Below, in pieces: positions 15,846 through 22,632 of a stretch of 32,588 bases of DNA. Origin of the DNA: an uncultured Coriobacteriaceae bacterium (GTDB lineage: Bacteria > Actinomycetota > Coriobacteriia > Coriobacteriales > Atopobiaceae). Below the pieces are notes generated by a model that did not search any database, was not told the DNA's origin, and worked only from the letters and a program-made list of their open reading frames with translations. Made by a program: the position numbers and the translations under genes. Every line of letters starts with the position of its first letter. Within the stretch, counting starts at the first letter, position 1. The DNA is taken from positions 1-32,588 of the forward strand of contig CADBRX010000140.1 in assembly GCA_902797175.1 (NCBI GenBank), read 5' to 3'.

Positions 15846-18257
15846 CTAGGCATCTGCAGGCGCAGGATGCCAGCGATCATAGAGCTTCTCGAGCCAACGC
15901 ACCACATCGGCAAGCGGGTCATCCTCGACACCACCGCCGTTGAGGCGCTCATACAGGATATGGAACAACGCAAGGGCGGCAAGGGCGCAGGCACCGAGAA
16001 ATAACGCCATGGTAACCGTGATGTCGGCAAGGCTGAAGAACCAGGGGAAGAACCCGCACCCGACGACGAGGATTCCCACGACTGAGACGAGCAGTCCGGC
16101 GCGGACCGGCGTGAGGGGCATCGAGATGCGGACGATGAGGGAAAAGCCGATGAGGGCCGAGAGGTAGAGCGAGCAGGTGGAGGCCTGCTCGTAGGTAAGG
16201 TCGAGCGGCACCTTGGCGACCTGCACCGCGAGGGCGGCGGCCACGATGGCGACCGACGCGGGCAGGGAGCGCCTCAGCACGCTCGAGAGGAAGTTGCCCC
16301 TCACCCGCTCGAAGTTGGGCTCGAGCGACAGGACGAAGGACGGCCACCCGATGACCGCCGAGGACAGGAGCGTCATCTGGATCGGAATGAAGGGGTACGG
16401 CGGCAGCACGATGCACACGAGTGTCAGCAGGGCCGAGAACACCGTCTTCACCAGGAAGAGCGAGGCGGAGCGGGTGAGGTTGTTGATGGAGCGGCGTCCC
16501 TCCGCGACGACCTCGGGCATGTGGGCGAAGTCGTTGTCGACGAGCACGATCTCGCTCACGTTGCGCGCTGCGGCAGAGCCTGACGCCATCGACACCGAGC
16601 AGTCGGCCTCCTTGAGGGCGAGCACGTCGTTCACTCCGTCTCCCGTCATGGCGACGATGTGCCCGTCTTTGTGGAGCGCGCGCACGATCGTGCGCTTCTG
16701 CTGCGGGGTCACCCGGCCAAAGACGTTCTTGGTGCGAGCCGCCTCGACGATCTCCTCGTCGGTATGCAGGGTCGTCGCGTCGACGTAGGCGTCCGCGTCC
16801 TGGATGCCCACCGAGGCGGCGATGGCCGACACCGTCCTTGGGTCGTCACCTGAAATGACCTTGAGGTTCACACCTTGGTCGTGGAAGTAGTCGATGGTCT
16901 GGGCCGCCGTGGGACGGATCTCGTCGCGCAGGGCGACGAAGCCCAGCACCCTTGGCGCGCCGACAAGCGCGCCGGACTCGTCGAATGCGCTGACCTCGGC
17001 CACGGTCAGCACGCGCTGGAGCTCGTCGAACGAGCGAATGACGTCGAGGTAGTCGGCCATCGCCTCGCCCAGCACAAACTGCGCGGCGCCGAGCACGAGG
17101 CAGCGCCCATCGCCGGTCACGCAGCCCGAATACTTGCGCGCCGAGCTGAAGGGCACGCTGCGCGCAACGTCGAAGGCGGCCACGCCGCGCTGCTCCGCGT
17201 AGGCGATGAGCGCAAGCGCCGTCTCGTTCGCGTCGCCCGCGTTTGCCTGCGTGACGGTCGCAAACGCGCGCTCCACGTCCGCCTGCGTCGCATCCCCCCA
17301 GGGCACGACGGAGGTGACCTCCATCTTACCGCTGGTGATGGTGCCCGTCTTGTCCAGGCAGAGCGTGTCGACGCGGGCAAGGGTCTCGATGCAGTAGCTC
17401 TGCTGCACGAGCACGCCATGGTTGCCGAGCGTCATCGTCGCGATGGCAAGGACGCCGGAGGTCAGAAGCACGAGCCCCTGCGGAATCATGCCCACCATGG
17501 CGGCGACCGACGAGAGGACCGCCTCTTGGAGCGTCGTCTCCCCCATGCTCACGGTGCGCAGGAGCAGCCCGACCCCGAGCGGGACCAGCACGATCGCGGC
17601 AAAGGCGATGATCATCGTGATGGTGCGCAGAATATCCGAGCTGACGGGCTTGACGTAGCGCGCCTCGGCATTGATCTTGGCGGCATAGCCCTCCTTACCC
17701 ACGCGGCTCACGCGATAGGCGACGTCTCCAGAAACCACGAAGCTGCCCGAGAACAGCTCGTCGCCTGCATGCTTCTCTATGTTGTCGCTCTCTCCGGTGA
17801 GGAGGCTCTCGTCCACGAGCGGGTCTCCGCGCAGCACCACGCCGTCTGCGGGGATCTGGTCGCCATGCGCCAGGAGCACCACGTCGTCCACCACGATGTC
17901 TTCCACCGCGATCTCTCGCTCCTGTCCGTCACGCAGCGCCTTCACGCGCTTTGCGGTGAGGATCGTGAGGCGGTCGACCATGCGCTTGGCACGCACCTCC
18001 TGGAAGACCCCGATGAAGAGGTTCAGGATCACGACGCCCATGAAGGCAGCGTTGCGATATTGCCCTGTGAAGAACACGACAATGGCCAAGGCAAAGTTCA
18101 CGCCATTGAAGAGCGTGAACGTGTGCTCTGCCAGGATCTGGCGAACGGACTTCGTCTTGACGTCGGTGTTTGCGTTGGTTAGACCCTGCTCGACGCGGTC
18201 TGCGACCTGAGACGCGCTCAGGCCGACGAGGGCCGTACCCTCCTCGTCAACGGACAT
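15846..18257 (-). CDS. CtpE-like cation-translocating P-type ATPase
   Basis: 803 aa P-type ATPase. The actuator-domain TGES (in LLTGESDN), the phosphorylation site D302-KTGT, the hinge MTGDGVNDVLALKEAD, and about eight to ten membrane segments are present. No N-terminal heavy-metal domain is seen. The M4 ion-binding segment reads MIPQGLVLLTS, so P-Q-G-L replaces the usual P-E-G-L/M of Ca2+ and related pumps. Size and order resemble mycobacterial CtpE, reported as a Ca2+ transporter, but the transported ion here is not certain. The ATG at 18257 has AGGGG about 10 nt upstream. It is the first gene of a two-gene unit with acnA. Confidence 0.88.
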   Translation of the reverse strand: MSVDEEGTALVGLSASQVADRVEQGLTNANTDVKTKSVRQILAEHTFTLFNGVNFALAIVVFFTGQYRNAAFMGVVILNLFIGVFQEVRAKRMVDRLTILTAKRVKALRDGQEREIAVEDIVVDDVVLLAHGDQIPADGVVLRGDPLVDESLLTGESDNIEKHAGDELFSGSFVVSGDVAYRVSRVGKEGYAAKINAEARYVKPVSSDILRTITMIIAFAAIVLVPLGVGLLLRTVSMGETTLQEAVLSSVAAMVGMIPQGLVLLTSGVLAIATMTLGNHGVLVQQSYCIETLARVDTLCLDKTGTITSGKMEVTSVVPWGDATQADVERAFATVTQANAGDANETALALIAYAEQRGVAAFDVARSVPFSSARKYSGCVTGDGRCLVLGAAQFVLGEAMADYLDVIRSFDELQRVLTVAEVSAFDESGALVGAPRVLGFVALRDEIRPTAAQTIDYFHDQGVNLKVISGDDPRTVSAIAASVGIQDADAYVDATTLHTDEEIVEAARTKNVFGRVTPQQKRTIVRALHKDGHIVAMTGDGVNDVLALKEADCSVSMASGSAAARNVSEIVLVDNDFAHMPEVVAEGRRSINNLTRSASLFLVKTVFSALLTLVCIVLPPYPFIPIQMTLLSSAVIGWPSFVLSLEPNFERVRGNFLSSVLRRSLPASVAIVAAALAVQVAKVPLDLTYEQASTCSLYLSALIGFSLIVRISMPLTPVRAGLLVSVVGILVVGCGFFPWFFSLADITVTMALFLGACALAALALFHILYERLNGGGVEDDPLADVVRWLEKLYDRWHPAPADA

Positions 18258-18290
18258 CAAACATACCCCTCTCATCGGCGGACAAGGGAG

Positions 18291-18322
18291 ATTGTACGCC
18301 AAGGCACCTCCCACACGGTGCC
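18291..18322 (-). promoter_or_regulatory. Promoter and operator-like repeat before the P-type ATPase
   Basis: On the minus strand TACAAT (18296-18291) is a good -10 hexamer about 34 nt before the ATG. The inverted repeat GGCACC-N8-GGTGCC (18303-18308/18317-18322) covers the expected -35 position, where no TTGACA-like hexamer is seen. The placement suits a regulator site. Function is inferred. Confidence 0.35.
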
Positions 18323-18335
18323 GCCTCCACCAAAA

Positions 18336-18366
18336 GGCCCCTGCCGAGGTGACGTCGGCAGGGGCC
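18336..18366 (-). terminator. Intrinsic terminator of fba
   Basis: A perfect 12-bp GC-rich stem (18336-18347 with 18355-18366) and 7-nt loop, followed on the minus strand by TTTTGG. It lies 32 nt after the fba stop and ahead of the promoter of the next gene. Confidence 0.8.
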
Positions 18367-18397
18367 CAAGAGGCTATCTGCTGGGAGGACGACTTGC

Positions 18398-19369
18398 CTA
18401 GCGGTAGAGGCCCGCCTTGTCCGTGCAGCCAAAGAGGTCGATCTTCTGCGCCGCGACGGCCTGCATGGCACAGATGCAGGGCGGCTCGATCTCGTTCGGC
18501 TCGCGCAGGCCCTCGTCCTGAAGGACCTCGCGCATCTTCTCGTAGAACGCGACCTTGATGTCGGACGAGATGTTGATCTTGGAGATGCCGATGCGCGCGG
18601 CCTCGGCAATCTCGTCGTCGGGGTTGTTGGAGCCACCGTGCAGGACGAGCTTGGTGTCGAGGCCTGCCGCCGCGATCGCGGCCTTGATCTCGCGGAGAAG
18701 GTCGAGCTTGAGCTCGGGCACGTAGCCCTTGGGATAGATGCCGTGGCAGGTGCCGATGGCGATGGCGAGCGTGTCGATGCCCGTCTGCTTGATGAACTCG
18801 ACCGCCTCGTCAGGCTGCGTGTAGTGGATGACCTGGCCAAAGGCCTTGTCGGCATCGGTCACGCCGATGTTTCCGAGCTCCGCCTCGACGGAGATGTCAC
18901 GGGCGAGAAGCGAGGGAACGTACGCGAAGGGATCCCCAGCAGGAACCTCGGCCGTGCGCGGGTCGTCGGCATCCGTGCAGACCTGCCACATCTGGGCGAC
19001 GTGGGCGACCTCGACGACCTTCTTGGTGATGGCGACGTTCTCCTCGAAGGGCTTTGAGGATGCGTCGATCATGACGCTCGTATAGCCGCTGCGGATGGCA
19101 GCCATGACGCTGCGCAGGTCAGGGCCGTGATCGAGGTGAATGACCGCGGGAACGGGAGAGGCCGCGATGCGCTGGCGGATGGAGGCGATCACGTCGGAGC
19201 CGAGGTGCTTGAGCTCGTCAGGATGGATCTCGATGATGACGGGGGCGTTCTTCTGCTCGGTGATGTCCATGATGCCGTTGAACATGGCGTAGCTACTGAT
19301 GTTGAACGCGGGGATGGCAAACTGGTGCTCGTCGGTCGGGGCGAGCAGCTCCTTCATGTTCATGAGCAT
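18398..19369 (-). CDS. fba: Class II fructose-bisphosphate aldolase
   Basis: 323 aa. Zn-dependent aldolase that cleaves fructose-1,6-bisphosphate to two triose phosphates in glycolysis. Visible motifs include the metal-binding HLDHGPD, the second signature VEAELGNIG, GTCHGIYPKG and VLHGGSNNPDDEI. The start is the ATG at 19369, preceded by AAGGAG at 6-7 nt; the open frame upstream to 19522 is ignored because it lacks family residues. The gene is monocistronic, with its own terminator. It is read away from the tRNA-Arg gene, so the two are divergent. Some ketose-bisphosphate aldolases use other sugars, so the exact substrate is not certain. Confidence 0.92.
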   Translation of the reverse strand: MLMNMKELLAPTDEHQFAIPAFNISSYAMFNGIMDITEQKNAPVIIEIHPDELKHLGSDVIASIRQRIAASPVPAVIHLDHGPDLRSVMAAIRSGYTSVMIDASSKPFEENVAITKKVVEVAHVAQMWQVCTDADDPRTAEVPAGDPFAYVPSLLARDISVEAELGNIGVTDADKAFGQVIHYTQPDEAVEFIKQTGIDTLAIAIGTCHGIYPKGYVPELKLDLLREIKAAIAAAGLDTKLVLHGGSNNPDDEIAEAARIGISKINISSDIKVAFYEKMREVLQDEGLREPNEIEPPCICAMQAVAAQKIDLFGCTDKAGLYR

Positions 19370-19565
19370 GATGGTCTCCTTCTGTGGCGATTCGTGCGGA
19401 TGGCGCCGCACTTGTTCACGCATCAGGGTACCACCCGGACGTCTCGGCAAGGGGAAAGGACGGACAATTGATGCCGTACACACATTTGAAGGCGGCCGGA
19501 AATACCGCCGGAGAGACGACATGTGGGGAGGCTGTCCAATCTCTCCTCCCCATGCCGATTTGGTC

Positions 19566-19571
19566 TATACT
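19566..19571 (+). promoter_or_regulatory. -10 element of tRNA-Arg
   Basis: TATACT, 13 nt upstream of the mature tRNA 5' end, matches TATAAT at 5 of 6 positions. No clear -35 hexamer is seen. Confidence 0.5.
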
Positions 19572-19584
19572 CGTCAGGTGCAAA

Positions 19585-19661
19585 GCCCCTATAGCTCAGC
19601 GGATTAGAGCGTTCGCCTCCGGAGCGAAAGGTCGAGGGTTCGAGTCCCCCTGGGGGCACCA
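19585..19661 (+). tRNA. tRNA-Arg (anticodon CCG)
   Basis: The 77-nt cloverleaf folds fully: 7-bp acceptor stem with one G-T pair, 4-bp D stem, 5-bp anticodon stem (TTCGC/GCGAA) with loop CTCCGGA giving anticodon CCG (reads CGG, Arg), and T arm with TTCGAGT loop; CCA is encoded. The T stem has one A-C mismatch at pair 50-64. A second copy of its last 21 bases plus 8 flanking bases occurs 175 bp downstream. Confidence 0.96.
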
Positions 19662-19669
19662 GGATATGA
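19641..19669 (+). repeat. tRNA-Arg 3'-end direct repeat, copy A
   Basis: 29 nt covering part of the T loop, the 3' acceptor strand, CCA and the first eight flanking bases of the tRNA gene. It is identical to 19816-19844. This half is the one inside the intact tRNA. Confidence 0.9.
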
Positions 19670-19670
19670 A

Positions 19671-19696
19671 GAAGGCCACCTGCTCAGGTGGCCTTT
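19671..19696 (+). terminator. Terminator after tRNA-Arg
   Basis: AAGGCCACC/GGTGGCCTT stem (10 bp including a T-A inside) with a short loop, followed by only three T. It lies 10 nt after the tRNA CCA. Confidence 0.65.
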
Positions 19697-19716
19697 CCTG
19701 TCTATCACCATCCCAT

Positions 19717-19730
19717 GGGGACTCGAACCC
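19717..19730 (-). repeat. Inverted T-arm copy 1
   Basis: GGGGACTCGAACCC is the exact reverse complement of the tRNA-Arg T-arm at 19636-19649. With the terminator between them, the pair forms a long imperfect palindrome of about 95 nt. Confidence 0.85.
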
Positions 19731-19737
19731 GTAAGGG

Positions 19738-19813
19738 CGGCAGCGTCCAGCGGACGCTGCCGGGCGGAGCGCCGGCAGGCGCGGAGCCGTCGAGCGTTGC
19801 CGCAAGGCAACGC
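19738..19813. repeat. Three GC-rich hairpins between the tRNA fragments
   Basis: Three successive perfect stems: 11 bp with AGC loop (19738-19748/19752-19762), 5 bp with GGCA loop (19769-19773/19778-19782) and 8 bp with GCAA, a GNRA-type tetraloop (19794-19801/19806-19813). They occupy the place where a tRNA body would sit in front of copy B. They may be a structured RNA, or REP-like hairpins inserted next to a tRNA. Confidence 0.7.
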
Positions 19814-19815
19814 GG

Positions 19816-19844
19816 CGAGTCCCCCTGGGGGCACCAGGATATGA
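19816..19844 (+). repeat. tRNA-Arg 3'-end direct repeat, copy B
   Basis: 29 nt identical to 19641-19669 but without a tRNA body upstream. It is consistent with an attachment-site duplicate, or with a segmental duplication of the tRNA 3' end plus terminator. Confidence 0.9.
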
Positions 19845-19875
19845 GAGAGGTCGTCAGCAACGGCGACCTCTTTTT
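19845..19875 (+). terminator. Terminator behind repeat copy B
   Basis: AGAGGTCG/CGACCTCT stem with inner pairs, followed by TTTTT. It occupies the same position relative to copy B as the tRNA terminator does to copy A. Confidence 0.8.
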
Positions 19876-19892
19876 GTTTGTCCCCATCATGC

Positions 19893-19906
19893 GGGGACTC
19901 GAACCC
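19893..19906 (-). repeat. Inverted T-arm copy 2
   Basis: The same 14-nt T-arm reverse complement as at 19717-19730, offset by 176 bp. This shows that the whole unit (tRNA end, terminator, inverted T-arm) is duplicated. Confidence 0.85.
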
Positions 19907-20011
19907 TGCGTTTTCTTCGCTACTCACCTTGTTGGTGACACAAATATCCCCCGACACGACCAAACAAGTCACCCTGACGGCAATGTTTGACCCATTTGCT
20001 ACCAACATCGA

Positions 20012-20134
20012 CAGAACGGGACGCCTGGGCGTCCTCAAATGACCCGTTCCGTTCACGCGTTGGCAGAACGGGACGCCTGGGCGGCCTCAAGTGACCCGTT
20101 CTTATCCTGAAAAGGCAGAACGTGACACGAGGGA
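20012..20134. repeat. 52-bp tandem repeat, type A units
   Basis: Three units begin with CAGAACG at 20012, 20064 and 20116, an exact 52-nt period. Units 1 and 2 are nearly identical and each is bounded by GAACGGG...CCCGTTC, so it can fold as a hairpin; unit 1 also has an inner GACGCC-TG-GGCGTC stem. Unit 3 diverges after about 10 nt and runs into the type B array. A weaker related stretch (TTTGACCCATTTG) precedes unit 1. Confidence 0.8.
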
Positions 20135-20338
20135 GTGTCCAATCCGTCCCAAACGGGGCCGCTTGAGACTCCCACGGACCTGAAAGTGTCCAATCCGTCC
20201 CAAACGGGGCCGCTTGAGACTCCCGCGTACTAGAAATTGTCCAATCCGTCCCGCGCGGTGCCACTTCGGACGCCTGCGTTCCTGAAAGTGTCCAATCCGT
20301 CCCCGATGGTGCCACTTCGGACGCCCCCATACGCGCCG
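20135..20338. repeat. 51-bp tandem repeat, type B units
   Basis: Four units begin at 20135, 20186, 20237 and 20288, an exact 51-nt period. All share TGTCCAATCCGTCCC at their start. Units 1 and 2 share GGGGCCGCTTGAGACTCCC; units 3 and 4 share GGTGCCACTTCGGACGCC. Units 1 to 3 close with TGAAA or AGAAA, as type A unit 2 does (CCTGAAAA), which suggests A and B are related. The minus frame stays open because 51 is divisible by three, giving a 17-residue repeat with GTDWT, but no start signal supports a protein. Confidence 0.85.
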
Positions 20339-20485
20339 CGAGTGGTCACGAGCAACCCCTCATGAACTCGCCTTCACAAGACACAAGCCGCCCGTTTCCA
20401 ACCACTGACGCAGCGTTGGAGACGATCCGACTCCCAATGGCGTAACAATGTACCTGAATACGACCGATTCGAAAGGTTTTTGACC

Positions 20486-21499
20486 ATGGGATATATCGAG
20501 CGCTTCCTTCGGCCCTGCCGCAAGTTCACTGACATCTTCCCCATCGCCATGATCGAGACGTTTCTGCTGATGATGGTCGGGTCGCTCATCGGCCTCGTTG
20601 TCAACAGGAGTCTCGGGCTGGACATTGACCTCACCCCGGAGATCCTCGAGCAGCTTATCACGGGCGAAACCGAGCTCAGCGACTTGACCAGCCTTCCCGC
20701 CTACCTGGTCTGCGCATCGAACTACACCATCTTCATCGGCATCTGGGTGGCCATCATACTCGCCATGCTTCTCCCCCCATCAAACCGGCCCATGCTGAAG
20801 AAGTTCCTCTTTGCCCGTGAGGGCAACACGGTCGGACGCGCGCTGCTCGGGCTGCTTGCCGGCTTTGGCCTCAACGCCACCTGCGTCGTCATCTCAATCC
20901 TCCTGGGCAACATCGAGCTTCGCTTCGACCATTTCGAGCCGATGCCCCTCCTCTTCCTCTTTGTCTCCGTCTTGGTCCAGTCGGGCGCCGAAGAGATCAC
21001 CTGCCGTCAGTTCCTCTATCAGAAGCTGGCCCGTCGCTACCGCCACCCCCTCGTGGCAGCCGTCCTCTCGGCCGTATTCTTTGGCGCTTGCCACTTGGGG
21101 AACACCGGCATGGGACCGGTGCCCTTCGCACAGGTCGTCATCATCGGCATCCTCTTCTCGGAGCTCATCTACTACTACGACGCCCTGTGGGCGTGCATCA
21201 TGATGCATACCGCGTGGAACTACACGCAAAACATCATCTTCGGCCTTCCCAACAGCGGACTCGTCTCCCTCTACTCGATCTTCGAGCTCCGGGCCGCCTC
21301 GTCCGGACCGTTCTTTGACGCGGTCTTTGGCGTGGAGGGCGGCATCGGCGCCTGCATCCTGCTCGCGCTCTCGTGCGTCGCGCTCTTCGTCTACGCAAAG
21401 CGTCACAACCTTGGCCCCAAGGACCTCTGGGCGGACGCCGACCAGGAAAGCGAGCAGAGTCTTCCCCCTGCTCCGGGAGCCCCGCGCCACATGGCGTAA
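20486..21499 (+). CDS. CPBP-family intramembrane metalloprotease
   Basis: 337 aa with about eight hydrophobic segments. The CPBP/Abi (Rce1-like) motifs are all visible: EExxxR in QSGAEEITCRQF, FxxxH in FFGACHLGN, and HxxxN in HTAWNY. These Glu and His residues form the metal site of type II CAAX-prenyl-protease-like enzymes. In bacteria, members are linked to bacteriocin maturation or self-immunity, or have unknown substrates. The ATG at 20486 has AAAGG 9 nt upstream; a TTG two codons earlier is less likely. It stands alone between the repeat island and the aro cluster, with no bacteriocin gene seen nearby. Confidence 0.88.
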   Translation: MGYIERFLRPCRKFTDIFPIAMIETFLLMMVGSLIGLVVNRSLGLDIDLTPEILEQLITGETELSDLTSLPAYLVCASNYTIFIGIWVAIILAMLLPPSNRPMLKKFLFAREGNTVGRALLGLLAGFGLNATCVVISILLGNIELRFDHFEPMPLLFLFVSVLVQSGAEEITCRQFLYQKLARRYRHPLVAAVLSAVFFGACHLGNTGMGPVPFAQVVIIGILFSELIYYYDALWACIMMHTAWNYTQNIIFGLPNSGLVSLYSIFELRAASSGPFFDAVFGVEGGIGACILLALSCVALFVYAKRHNLGPKDLWADADQESEQSLPPAPGAPRHMA

Positions 21500-21558
21500 G
21501 CCGTCGCAAAACGATTAGGTTAACGCTTGCCAACACTCCACGACTCCGTGCCCGGGCG

Positions 21559-21567
21559 TGCTACCAT
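21559..21567 (+). promoter_or_regulatory. Candidate extended -10 promoter of the aro operon
   Basis: TGC-TACCAT, 39 nt before the aroF ATG, fits an extended -10 element (4 of 6 in the hexamer plus TG). No -35 is evident at 17 nt. A TTGCCA lies 29 nt upstream, too far away. No T-box, leader peptide or riboswitch is visible in the 107-nt leader. Confidence 0.35.
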
Positions 21568-21606
21568 GCACCCTTATGAAAACACGCCTTGTCAAGGAGG
21601 TTGCCC

Positions 21607-22632
21607 ATGATTGCCATAGTCAAGCCCTCAGCCACGCCAGAGCAACTGCAGCATTTTGTGCGCTGGATCGAGAACCGCGGCTTCTCCACCAACGTCAGCC
21701 GCGGCGACAACGAGACCATCGTCGGTATCATTGGCGACACCACGCAGATCGACCCCTTCCTACTCGAGTCGATGGACATCATCGAGCGGGTTCAGCGTGT
21801 GTCCGAACCCTTCAAGAAGGCCAACCGCAAGTTCCACCCCGAAGACACCGTCGTCGACTGCGGCCACGGCGTGCTCGTGGGAGGCGGGAACTTCCAGGTC
21901 ATGGCGGGCCCGTGCTCCGTTGAGGGCAAGAACCTCATCCAGATAGCGCGCGAAGTCAAGAAGGCAGGCGCAACCATCCTTCGAGGCGGCGCATACAAGC
22001 CACGCACCAGCCCCTATGCCTACCAGGGCATGGGCGAGGAGGGCCTCGACCTCCTGCTCGAGGCATCGGCCGAGCTCGACATGCCCATCGTGACCGAGGT
22101 CATGGACGTGCGCGACGTGCAGCTCTTTGTCGACAAGGGCATAGACGTCATGCAGATCGGCGCACGCAATGCCCAGAACTTCAACCTGCTCAAGGAGGTC
22201 GGCAAGAGCGGGCTGCCCATCCTGCTCAAGCGCGGGCTCTCGGGAACCATCGACGAGCTGCTCATGGCGGCCGAGTACATCATGAGCGAGGGAAACGACA
22301 AGGTCATGCTTTGCGAGCGCGGCATCCGCACCTTCGAGACCCGCACGCGCAACACCTTTGACGTGAATGCCATCCCCGTCCTCCACTACCTGACCCACCT
22401 GCCCGTCATCGCCGACCCCAGCCACGCCACGGGCTACACCCGCTACGTGCGCCCCATCGCCTACGCCGCCACGGCCGCGGGGGCGGACGGGCTTGAGATC
22501 GAGGTCCACAACTGCCCGTCCGAGGCGTGGTCCGATGGCGCCCAGGCGCTCACGCCCGCACAGTTTGACGACGCCATGCGCCGCATCGCGCTCATCCGCG
22601 AGGCCGTGACCGCGGAGGTGGCAAAAGCATGA
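21607..22632 (+). CDS. aroF: 3-deoxy-7-phosphoheptulonate synthase (type I beta)
   Basis: 341 aa. Condenses PEP and erythrose-4-phosphate to DAHP, the first step of the shikimate pathway. An N-terminal ferredoxin-like regulatory domain (about residues 1-70) precedes the barrel, as in Thermotoga-type DAHP synthases, where it mediates Tyr/Phe feedback. Barrel motifs include MAGPCSVEG, LRGGAYKPRTSPYAYQG, QIGARNAQNF, LLKRGLSGT and DPSHATG. The ATG at 21607 has an ideal AAGGAGG at 6 nt. It is the first gene of the aro cluster and overlaps tyrA by 4 nt. Confidence 0.95.
   Translation: MIAIVKPSATPEQLQHFVRWIENRGFSTNVSRGDNETIVGIIGDTTQIDPFLLESMDIIERVQRVSEPFKKANRKFHPEDTVVDCGHGVLVGGGNFQVMAGPCSVEGKNLIQIAREVKKAGATILRGGAYKPRTSPYAYQGMGEEGLDLLLEASAELDMPIVTEVMDVRDVQLFVDKGIDVMQIGARNAQNFNLLKEVGKSGLPILLKRGLSGTIDELLMAAEYIMSEGNDKVMLCERGIRTFETRTRNTFDVNAIPVLHYLTHLPVIADPSHATGYTRYVRPIAYAATAAGADGLEIEVHNCPSEAWSDGAQALTPAQFDDAMRRIALIREAVTAEVAKA

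Noticed and set aside
19596-20056. Minus-strand frames across the tRNA with CPQGDSNP-like peptides
   Set aside because: They are antisense translations of the tRNA T-arm and acceptor end and its duplicate, a known annotation artefact.
19920-20330. Open minus frame of 136 codons with a 17-residue repeat (GTDWT...)
   Set aside because: It is open only because the 51-bp unit is divisible by three; the adjoining 52-bp units shift frame, there is no ribosome-binding site, and composition is that of a DNA repeat.
20012-20338. CRISPR array
   Set aside because: The whole 51/52-bp unit is conserved, with no variable spacers of constant length between short repeats, and no cas genes lie nearby.
20486-21499. 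CPBP protease as part of a bacteriocin or defence system
   Set aside because: No precursor peptide, transporter or immunity gene is found beside it; it is flanked by repeats and the aro cluster.
21500-21606. Leader-peptide attenuator before aroF
   Set aside because: No short frame rich in Phe, Tyr or Trp and no paired terminator/antiterminator are visible.
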